Made by a program: the position numbers and the translations under genes
Shown here: positions 8,001-12,949 of the stretch, in pieces
Numbering within the stretch: the first letter of the stretch is position 1
Layout of the letters: each line of letters opens with the position of its first letter
Source: Holophagaceae bacterium UBA706
GTDB taxonomy: Bacteria > Acidobacteriota > Holophagae > Holophagales > Holophagaceae
DNA length: 12,949 nt
NCBI GenBank assembly: GCA_002298155.1
Contig: DBME01000370.1
Location: 1,631-14,579 of the forward strand
Reading direction: 5' to 3'
Notes under the pieces: generated by a model
Told to the model about the DNA's origin: nothing
The model's input: the letters and a program-made list of their open reading frames with translations, nothing else
Databases searched by the model: none

Positions 8001-8687
8001 TGGCAAATGAGGTAGCGTGCGCAATGCGAGTCCGAAGCCCAGGAACAGGAACGCTGCACTGGTCATGAGCGCTGGGGGGATGTACGAGGTTCCGACCAGG
8101 AGTGGCACGCTGAACAGATAGGTCAGCAGAAGCAGAAAACTCAGTGCCAGCAATAAAGCTGCGAAACCAAACCCCAGGATCCCATTTCGCACGCGCCGGG
8201 AGAAAACCGTAGGGGTGCTCAAATGGGCAAGCGCGGCCAGAAGGAAGGCGACAGCGGTGAGGGGAGAAATATGCCCGAGGGGGATACCGCCGAGTTCCTT
8301 GTGCCCGCGGGCCAACCCAAGGTGTTCCACTTCTGGGCGAATGCCGAGGGCCGAGAGCGTGCCCATGGTCACGGCCGCGACAGCCCCCAGCACCACGATC
8401 CAGGCAACTGCCCGCTGGATGTTCCGGTTCTGGTGAAGGTGGGCCGACCAGAAGAACGCGAAGCCGAAAACGCAAAACAGCAGGGCCGCACTGGGAGCCA
8501 TGGGCACCATTCCCTGTCCAAAGGCCGCCCGTTCGGGTCTTCCAAGCAGCCAAAGGCTCAGAACGACAAAACCTGCCGCGACCGGTACCAGGAGCAAAAC
8601 CCTGATCAGCGCGGGCAACCAGGTGCTTTCGGGGAAGGAACGGTGCACGGCCTGACCTCGCACAACTGCTGTGAACAGCGTTTTCAT
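5088..8687 (-). CDS. Membrane-bound hybrid histidine kinase (7TM-dCache-PAS-PAS-HisKA-HATPase-REC)
   Basis: A 1199-residue sensor kinase of a two-component system in the inner membrane. Order: seven hydrophobic helices (about 25-47, 62-82, 92-113, 139-157, 167-192, 202-222, 238-262); an extracytoplasmic region 263-535 resembling double Cache, with DYRGIQAFAFLRQIPESPWA late in it; TM8 (536-555); PAS 1 (about 578-693); PAS 2 (about 712-823); a dimerisation helix with phospho-acceptor His855 in GGVAHDMNN; ATPase domain with Asn963/Asn967, DNGMGM (996-1001), FFTT and GTGLGLS; and a receiver (about 1085-1199) with Asp1090-1092, acceptor Asp1136 and Lys1186. All catalytic residues are present. The ATG at 8687 lacks a clear ribosome site; a GTG at 8648 with GAGG 7 nt upstream is an alternative start 13 codons in. 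No DNA-binding response regulator is nearby, so the output is unknown. Confidence 0.93.
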   Translation of the reverse strand: MKTLFTAVVRGQAVHRSFPESTWLPALIRVLLLVPVAAGFVVLSLWLLGRPERAAFGQGMVPMAPSAALLFCVFGFAFFWSAHLHQNRNIQRAVAWIVVLGAVAAVTMGTLSALGIRPEVEHLGLARGHKELGGIPLGHISPLTAVAFLLAALAHLSTPTVFSRRVRNGILGFGFAALLLALSFLLLLTYLFSVPLLVGTSYIPPALMTSAAFLFLGFGLALRTLPHLPFLQDRTRGEVAVGLTYIGVFAFVAAGTLTLSFLHIRNYETELRTGAQKQLIAITDLKVHQLVAYRKERLADAGFLMNTPGLPGIASQVLQNPGDSRSRSQLQHWMDQLLTQGQYSLIRLMDDQGRVRLSSPGDPRPMGAATREAMAHVMDSGQPCLQDLHLSAQDQQPHLALLLPILDPHEPHPPRGVLALQIDPKTFLYPFLKAWPLPTRTAESLLVRREGGEVVFLNDLRFLENAPLRLRFPLAESDLPAARAALGQEGLVDGKDYRGIQAFAFLRQIPESPWALVARIDRAEVLAPMRARAWQLLGLDLLILSTVAFGFGFLWRTQRLRTLQTTLRAEVELRESDYRFRHAVEEVPFPMMIHAEDGEVIILSRAWTELSGYRLTDIPTIEAWTTKAYGIHRQRVADEISTLYSLEHRKAEGEYTITCSDGSTRIWDFSSVSLGQLPDGRRIAMSMASDVTERKQAEEQLRASEFLLKESQRAAQIGSYRMDFIKGLWTSSTVLDHILGIEPTYDRSVAGWADLIYPGDREAMELYLREEVLGKGKPFDKEYRISRKSDGAVRWVHGLGEVRFNGEGTPLSLTGTIMDVTERRETEEEKARLQVQLQQSQKMESLGTLAGGVAHDMNNVLGAILGLASAHILAQPQGTKLHQALETICRAAERGGKMVKSLLSFARQSPVENNRLDMNALLREQVALLERTTLAKVRLEIDLEANLRPILGDAGALTHAFMNLCVNAVDAMPENGTLTLRTRNVDNDWIEVVVEDNGMGMPKEVLEKAMEPFFTTKETGKGTGLGLSMVFSTVKSHRGQMAIESVPDKGTRVMLRFPAFEQDVQTRTAGSSGSGETPGHRGTLNVLLVDDDELIQSSVREILQVLGHAAVTIARSGEEALVLLEAGLAADLVILDMNMPGLGGIGTLPRLRMLRPDVPVLLATGRVDQTALNLASAHPGVTLLSKPFGLRELQRHLEN

Positions 8688-8728
8688 CTTTTGGTAAACA
8701 ACGATAGCCCTTCTCGAATCAATTCAAA

Positions 8729-8745
8729 CCGGGATCCTTTCCCGG
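8729..8745 (-). terminator. Weak stem-loop after the transporter gene
   Basis: CCGGGA (8729-8734) and TCCCGG (8740-8745) form a perfect 6-bp stem with a 5-nt loop, about 40 nt past the transporter stop and before the kinase start. In the minus direction it is followed by only TTTGAATT, so termination may be partial, allowing kinase readthrough. It could equally be an operator for the kinase. Confidence 0.3.
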
Positions 8746-8785
8746 GGCAGCGAACACCTGCATTCCGCCAGGATGAGCGACCACC

Positions 8786-10162
8786 TCAGGCCGCCTTGGT
8801 GCGGAAGTCCTTGCCCAGCCATCCCCGGGCCACGAACAGCAGCACCGCCGACATCATGGACGCCACCCCGAAAATCAGCCACATGGTGCCGGTATGTCCG
8901 GGCTGCCCCTTGGGGCACCAGTGGGCCAGGGCGGAACCGGCGTAGAAGGACACCAGCATCTTGGTGAGGAACCAGGGGAACTGCGCCACGCCCATGTAGG
9001 CGCCCGTGCGGCCCTCGGGGGCGATCTCGGCGGCGTACTGGAGGAAGCGCGGCTGCCACATGGCCTCGCCCACGCTCATGATGACGATGTAGGCCAGCAG
9101 GCCCCAGGCGGTGGGCCCCAGGGCGAGGATGAAGGTGGGGCTGGCCATGACGGCGGTGCCCAGGATCATCATGTTGTAGGTCTTGGCCTTGCGGGAAAGG
9201 GCCGCCACCACGGGGCACAGCACGAAGACCAGCAGGGTGTTCAGGCTGCTGGCGGCCTCGAAGTGCTTGCCCACCCAGGTGCCCGCGTAGGCGCGGTCCA
9301 CGTAGGGCGCGAAGAGGAGCCAGTTGTAGGCGAACAGGGTCTGTACCGGGATCAGGCTGAAGATGAAGAAGGAGAACTTGGCGTCGGCCAGGGGGTGGTT
9401 GCGCAGCCAGTTGGCCAGGCCGCGCTTCACCGGGGCGGCGGCTTCCGCCGAGGGCGCGGCCTCCTTGGGGGCGGCGCCCTCCCGGGCCTTGGCGATGGCG
9501 TCGGTCTCGACCCTGCGGGTCAGCAGCACGGCCACCGCAACCAGGGTGACCAGGGTGGTGCAGGCGTAGAAGACATAGGCGCCCTGGATGCCCCAGCGGT
9601 CGCGCACCGGGGTCATGAAGGTGGGCAGCCAACCCCCCAGGTTCATCACGGCATACAGCATCGCGAAGGCCATGCTGGCCGTGGCCGGGGTCGTGAAGGC
9701 CCGGATGGCGGCATAGCCCGCGGGATAGCACATGCCGTAGCCCGACATGAGCAGGGCGATGCCCAGGCCCGCCACCAGGGTGAAGGGCGTCAGGAAGCCG
9801 CCCGCGTGCAGGCCCAGCGCCGGCGCGAAGGCCAGGATGGCGCGGCCGGCGAACATGATGCCCAGGGCGATGAGGAAGGTCTTGCGCAGGCCCCACGCGT
9901 CGGCGCGCCCGCCGAAGAACAGCATGGAGATGGTGATGCCCCAGGTGAGGAAGCCCACCATGAGGCCGGCCTTGGGATCGGAGAGGCCGCCGTACTGGTT
10001 GAAGTACATATGGAGGTAGATGACCATCCCGAAGTAGACGAACCCCTCCATGAAGCTGAGGAGGTTCACCGCCCACAGGGCGCGGGGCGCGTGGACCAGG
10101 TCGATGAAGGGCTGCACCACCTCGCGCAGGGGCGAAGCGGGGGTCGGTTCGGGTGAGGTCAC
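8786..10162 (-). CDS. MFS transporter, POT/PTR2-like
   Basis: A 458-residue inner-membrane transporter with about 12 hydrophobic helices in two halves, split by a charged Ala/Glu-rich cytoplasmic loop (about 216-258). GGRADAWGLRK (84-94) fits the MFS loop 2-3 motif. FMEGFVYFGM (37-46) resembles the ExxERFxYYG helix-1 signature of proton-coupled oligopeptide transporters, with the Arg replaced by Gly40; SVGEAMWQP (363-371) resembles the helix-10 Glu region. The substrate is unknown. The start is taken as GTG at 10162, with GGAG 6 nt upstream. An upstream in-frame ATG at 10279 would overlap the divergent FAH gene and add 39 residues lacking membrane character. Divergence from the FAH/flavin-reductase pair suggests it may import their substrate. 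The kinase gene follows after 98 bp. Confidence 0.85.
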   Translation of the reverse strand: MTSPEPTPASPLREVVQPFIDLVHAPRALWAVNLLSFMEGFVYFGMVIYLHMYFNQYGGLSDPKAGLMVGFLTWGITISMLFFGGRADAWGLRKTFLIALGIMFAGRAILAFAPALGLHAGGFLTPFTLVAGLGIALLMSGYGMCYPAGYAAIRAFTTPATASMAFAMLYAVMNLGGWLPTFMTPVRDRWGIQGAYVFYACTTLVTLVAVAVLLTRRVETDAIAKAREGAAPKEAAPSAEAAAPVKRGLANWLRNHPLADAKFSFFIFSLIPVQTLFAYNWLLFAPYVDRAYAGTWVGKHFEAASSLNTLLVFVLCPVVAALSRKAKTYNMMILGTAVMASPTFILALGPTAWGLLAYIVIMSVGEAMWQPRFLQYAAEIAPEGRTGAYMGVAQFPWFLTKMLVSFYAGSALAHWCPKGQPGHTGTMWLIFGVASMMSAVLLFVARGWLGKDFRTKAA

Positions 10163-10227
10163 GGGGCGCTCCGAAGGGTTGGAAGAACTGTACCATGGGG
10201 TCCTGCCCGGCATTTGCGCAGTCGCTG

Positions 10228-10238
10228 AGACTGAGTCT
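10228..10238. promoter_or_regulatory. Inverted repeat AGACT-G-AGTCT in the divergent promoter region
   Basis: A perfect 5-1-5 inverted repeat, with a further AGACT at 10244-10248, within the 103 bp separating the transporter and hydrolase starts. One site here could control both genes. No strong sigma-70 promoter is visible on either strand (TTGCGC at 10214-10219 is the best -35 on the plus side). The assignment is tentative. Confidence 0.28.
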
Positions 10239-10265
10239 GGATTAGACTGGAGCCCTGGAGAAACC

Positions 10266-11249
10266 ATGAAGCTGGTCACCTTCCTTCATCAGGGTATGGA
10301 ACGCATCGGCGCCGTCGTCGGCGGGCGCATCCTCGATTTCCACGCGGCGGACCCGCGTCTGGCCGTGGACATGCTCACCCTCATCCGGCGCCAGGACGAG
10401 CTGATGCCCCTGGCCCGGGATCGGGTCAAGGCCGAGCCCGCCGCGGCCCTCCTGGACGCAGCCGCCGTCACGCTGCTCGCGCCGGTGCCCCGGCCCCCCG
10501 CCATGCGCGACGGCTACGCCTTCCGGCAACACGTGTCCACCGCCCGGCGGAACCGCGGGCTGGAAATGATCCCCGAGTTCGACCTGTTCCCCGTCACCTA
10601 CTTCACCAACCACCAGGCCGTGGTGGGTCCCGGCCCCGTGGAGGTGCAGGAGCACCACCTGGCCCGCCTGGACTACGAGCTGGAGGTGGCCGTGGTCACG
10701 GGCCGGCCCCTGCGGAACTGCAGCCTGGCCGAGGCGGACGCGGCCATCTTCGGGTTCACGGTCATGAACGACTGGAGCGCCCGGTACCTCCAGATGGAGG
10801 AGATGAAGCTCTCCCTGGGCCCCTGCAAGGGCAAGGACTTCGCCACCAGCCTGGGGCCCTGGCTCGTGACCCCCGACGAGCTCACCCTGGAGGACACGCC
10901 CCAGGGGCGCGTCCTGAAGGCGCGCATGACCTGCGAGGTGAACGGCCGGCTCCTCAGCGACGGGGACGCCGCCTCCATGAACTGGACCTTCGCGCAGATC
11001 CTCCAGCGCACGGCCTACGGGGTCACCGTCCACCCCGGCGAGGTGGTGGGCAGCGGCACCGTCGGCACCGGGTGCCTGCTGGAACTCAACGGCTCCAAGA
11101 TCACCGACAACCTCTGGCTGGCCGAGGGGGACCGGGTCGACATGGAGATCGCCGGCCTGGGCCGCCTGTCCAACACCGTGGTGAAGGTCCCCGGCCCGGA
11201 CCTGCCGCCCTCCCTGGTGGCCCTGGGACCCCGGCTGGCCCAGGCGTGA
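10266..11249 (+). CDS. Fumarylacetoacetase-family hydrolase
   Basis: Hydrolyses a C-C bond in a beta-diketo acid such as fumarylacetoacetate, the last step of tyrosine/homogentisate breakdown, or a related ring-cleavage product; cytoplasmic. The 327 residues start MKLVTFLHQGMERIGAVVGG, a short N-terminal lobe, then the FAH fold. By manual comparison with mammalian FAH, the key residues match: Asp82 and His89 (RDGYAFRQH, for D126/H133), Glu138 and Glu140 (LDYELEV), Asp169 (MNDWSAR), Gln176, Lys190 (CKGKDFATSLGPW), Thr265 (GSGTVGTG) and Glu273. That makes a true fumarylacetoacetase likely, but other acylpyruvate-type hydrolases share much of this. The ATG at 10266 has GGAG 5 nt upstream. The stop overlaps the next gene by 4 nt, so the two are co-translated. 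Confidence 0.9.
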   Translation: MKLVTFLHQGMERIGAVVGGRILDFHAADPRLAVDMLTLIRRQDELMPLARDRVKAEPAAALLDAAAVTLLAPVPRPPAMRDGYAFRQHVSTARRNRGLEMIPEFDLFPVTYFTNHQAVVGPGPVEVQEHHLARLDYELEVAVVTGRPLRNCSLAEADAAIFGFTVMNDWSARYLQMEEMKLSLGPCKGKDFATSLGPWLVTPDELTLEDTPQGRVLKARMTCEVNGRLLSDGDAASMNWTFAQILQRTAYGVTVHPGEVVGSGTVGTGCLLELNGSKITDNLWLAEGDRVDMEIAGLGRLSNTVVKVPGPDLPPSLVALGPRLAQA

Positions 11250-12097
11250 AGACCGTCCTCCCCGGGGACCTGGACCCCATCGCCACCAACGCCCTGCTTT
11301 GCGGCGGGGTGGGACCCCGGCCCATCGCCCTGGCCAGCACGGTATCGCGGGAAGGCATCCGCAACCTCGCGCCGTTCAGCTTCTTCAACGCCTTCGGCTC
11401 CAACCCGCCCATGGTGGCCTTCGCCCCCAACCGCCGGGGGCGGGACGGCACCGTCAAGCACACCTACCTCAACGCCGTGGCCACCGGGGAATTCGTCATC
11501 GCCGCGGTGACCCACGCCATGCTCCAGCAGATGAACGTCGCCAGCGCCGAATTCCCGGCGGGGGTGGACGAGTTCGTGAAGTCCGGCCTCACCCCCCTGC
11601 CGGCCAGGCTCGTGGCACCGGCCCTGGTGGGGGAGTCCCCCTTCCAGATGGAGTGCCAGCTCCACCGGGAGGTGGAACTGGGCACCGGCCCCGGCTCGGG
11701 CCTCATGCTCATCGGCGAGGTGGTGGCCTTCCACCTGGATGAAAGGTGCCTTGAGGGGGGGATCCTCCACCCGGACCGCCTGGACCTGGTGGGGCGCAAC
11801 GGCGGGGCCTTCTACACGAGGGCCTCGGGCGCGGCCCTGGTGGAGGTGGCCAAACCCGTGGGCCGTCCCATCGGCTACGACGCCCTGCCCGGGGCCCTCA
11901 AGGCCAGCCGCATCCTCACGGGCAACGACCTGGGCCGCCTGGCCAACAGCGAGGCCATCCCGGACCCCCAGGTTGCGGAAGCCCGGGAAGGGGATCCCGG
12001 TGACCCGGAGGGGCTCGACCGGGCCATCCAGGGCGCCCTGGGGCGGGGGGACCTGGCGGAGGCTTGGAGGCTGGTGGGTAGGCGGCTCGTTCTCTGA
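11246..12097 (+). CDS. Flavin reductase-like FMN-binding split-barrel protein
   Basis: A 283-residue protein of the flavin reductase / DIM6-NTAB family. PRPIALASTVSREGIRNLAP (25-44) followed by FSFFNAFGSNPPMVAFAPNR is the usual FMN-binding start, and DLVGRNGGAFYTR (180-192) closes the domain. The tail from about 208, with ILTGNDLGRLANSEAIPD, is found in a long subgroup of this family as I remember it. Activity could be NAD(P)H:FMN reduction feeding a monooxygenase, or a different FMN-dependent reaction. The GTG at 11246 overlaps the hydrolase stop (GTGA). No separate ribosome site is visible, so it depends on translational coupling. An in-frame ATG at 11072 lies inside the hydrolase gene and is rejected. 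Confidence 0.88.
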   Translation: MKTVLPGDLDPIATNALLCGGVGPRPIALASTVSREGIRNLAPFSFFNAFGSNPPMVAFAPNRRGRDGTVKHTYLNAVATGEFVIAAVTHAMLQQMNVASAEFPAGVDEFVKSGLTPLPARLVAPALVGESPFQMECQLHREVELGTGPGSGLMLIGEVVAFHLDERCLEGGILHPDRLDLVGRNGGAFYTRASGAALVEVAKPVGRPIGYDALPGALKASRILTGNDLGRLANSEAIPDPQVAEAREGDPGDPEGLDRAIQGALGRGDLAEAWRLVGRRLVL

Positions 12098-12130
12098 AAA
12101 CCACAAGTGGCCGCTAGTGATATCGGGAAG

Positions 12131-12147
12131 CCGGGAAAAGTTCCCGG
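12131..12147 (+). terminator. Stem-loop after the FAH/flavin reductase operon
   Basis: CCGGGAA (12131-12137), loop AAG, TTCCCGG (12141-12147): a perfect 7-bp GC-rich stem 33 nt past the operon stop. The T-run (12165-12171) is displaced by 17 nt, so it is not a canonical intrinsic terminator; it may act with Rho or protect the 3' end. Confidence 0.45.
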
Positions 12148-12154
12148 TGTAATC

Positions 12155-12202
12155 GAATTAATTATTTTTTTCTTGATTTTCGAAACCAAGGCTCCGAATA
12201 TC
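12155..12202 (+). promoter_or_regulatory. Candidate sigma-70-like promoter with AT-rich upstream element
   Basis: TTGATT at 12173-12178, a 17-bp spacer, and GAATAT at 12196-12201, preceded by an AT-rich stretch (12155-12171) resembling an UP element. It lies about 35 bp upstream of the outer-membrane gene start. The -35 is good and the -10 is only half matched. The AT richness contrasts strongly with the rest of the window. Confidence 0.45.
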
Positions 12203-12234
12203 TCAATCAACCCAACAGCCATTTGGAGGCACCC

Positions 12235-12918
12235 ATGAAAAAGACGGCCCTGTTTCTCGCCTGCGCCGCGATTGTCCCTCTGTCCGCCCAGTCCTGGGAG
12301 GCCGGTCTCTTTGTTGGGTCCCAGGCCCTGAAGAGCGGCTCGGTCGCCCTCACTTCCACATCCCGTGAAACGATCGACATGGACAACAAGGTCGTCTATG
12401 GCATCCGTCTCGGCCGCTCGGTCGTTAATTTCGGACCTGTGCTCTTCCAGGTAACGGTCGGCTATCAGCCCTCCGCCACTTCCAAACTCCATTGGACCGA
12501 TTACCAGGACAATACCGCCCCCGCCCCCACCCTCACCCTTCGGACCCAGAACGGATTCGGCCGCACCCCCGCCGGTGCCATGGTGCAGGTGGATGCCGGA
12601 ACCGACGACTTCAAGACCAGCAACTACTCCGTGGGCGCGATGTTCAACTTCAAGGCTTTCGTGTCCCTGGGCGCTGGCCTTGAGTACCGGTTCGAGAAGC
12701 TGGAAGATAACGGGCACAGCACCAATTACGCCCGCCCCTGGGTTCGCCTTAACGCCGGCATCGCCATCCCCAGCCCCGTCATCAAGCCTTTCGTGGGTAT
12801 CGAGGCTTCCTTCCCCCTGGTCTCCAAGGATGTCGCGGACGCGCGTTCCGAGGATGATTACCTCAAGGGCTTGGCCCCCAAGAGCCAGATCGGCATCTAC
12901 GCCGGCATCCGCTTCTAG
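12235..12918 (+). CDS. Small outer-membrane beta-barrel protein
   Basis: A 227-residue protein with a clear signal peptide (MKKTALFLACAAIVPLSA, cleavage before QSWEAG). It is followed by alternating hydrophobic/polar strands rich in Gly, Tyr and aromatic residues, and ends GIYAGIRF with the terminal Phe expected for BAM-dependent insertion. SVGAMFNFKAFVSLGAGLEY and PWVRLNAGIAI look like paired transmembrane strands, compatible with an 8- or 10-stranded barrel of the OmpA/OmpW-like size class. No specific family is recognised, so the function is unknown. The ATG at 12235 has GGAGG (12225-12229) 5 nt upstream; an in-frame TTG at 12223 is less likely because it precedes that site. It appears transcribed alone from the promoter in the AT-rich island. 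Confidence 0.85.
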   Translation: MKKTALFLACAAIVPLSAQSWEAGLFVGSQALKSGSVALTSTSRETIDMDNKVVYGIRLGRSVVNFGPVLFQVTVGYQPSATSKLHWTDYQDNTAPAPTLTLRTQNGFGRTPAGAMVQVDAGTDDFKTSNYSVGAMFNFKAFVSLGAGLEYRFEKLEDNGHSTNYARPWVRLNAGIAIPSPVIKPFVGIEASFPLVSKDVADARSEDDYLKGLAPKSQIGIYAGIRF

Positions 12919-12949
12919 CCTGACCTTTAATCCCGCACGGGGCCGCCTT

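Noticed and set aside
8894..10156. 420-codon plus-strand frame opposite the transporter
   Set aside because: Antisense shadow, extremely rich in Gly, His, Gln and Glu, typical of GC-rich antisense frames.
8724..10196. 490-codon minus-strand frame overlapping the transporter
   Set aside because: Frame-shifted copy of the transporter sequence, Gly/Arg/Pro-rich with no membrane helices.
11072..11245. Upstream extension of the flavin reductase into the hydrolase gene
   Set aside because: The extra 58 residues are low-complexity Pro/Gly/Arg read out of frame with the hydrolase; the GTGA overlap gives the natural start.
12932..12949. Terminator after the barrel gene
   Set aside because: CCCG-CA-CGGG could begin a stem, but the loop is too short and the window ends before any T-run.

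Overview
The window is a GC-rich (mostly above 60% GC) stretch of a Gram-negative bacterial chromosome. It has several secreted or outer-membrane proteins with C-terminal Phe, and genes are densely packed with frequent GTG starts. The gene set (type II citrate synthase, secreted MsrB-MsrA fusion, OprB-like porin, large dCache/PAS hybrid kinase, POT-like transporter, FAH/flavin-reductase pair) and protein style remind me of Acidobacteriota of the Holophaga/Geothrix group. That placement is an inference from style, not a search result.

Layout. Positions 1-926 (-) hold citrate synthase, cut by the window edge just after the GFGHRV motif. A 191-bp divergent intergenic region leads to a secreted MsrB-MsrA methionine sulfoxide reductase (1118-2182, +). 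Convergent to it is a small Y4mF/HipB-like HTH regulator (2229-2468, -) with two related palindromes upstream and no HipA-type toxin beside it. A secreted DUF6438 protein (2625-3494, -) is divergent from an OprB-like carbohydrate porin (3811-5091, +). Their 316-bp gap contains a perfect Shine-Dalgarno inside a hairpin, a 21-codon upstream ORF and two more inverted repeats.

The porin converges on a 1199-residue membrane hybrid histidine kinase (5088-8687, -), and both stop codons lie in one CTAG. Upstream of the kinase on the same strand is a POT-like MFS transporter (8786-10162, -). It is divergent from a two-gene operon of a fumarylacetoacetase-type hydrolase and a flavin-reductase-like protein (10266-12097, +) whose frames overlap by 4 nt. 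A hairpin and an AT-rich island follow, then a small outer-membrane beta-barrel protein (12235-12918, +).

Functional reading. The FAH/flavin reductase pair with the divergent transporter suggests uptake and ring-cleavage catabolism of an aromatic or amino-acid-derived compound. The Msr fusion repairs oxidised envelope proteins. The kinase probably senses a small ligand through its extracytoplasmic Cache-like domain and has no obvious partner here. I see no CRISPR array, tRNA, rRNA, insertion sequence, prophage gene or recognised defence system. The least explained parts are the orphan HTH regulator with twin palindromes and the structured leader in front of the porin.
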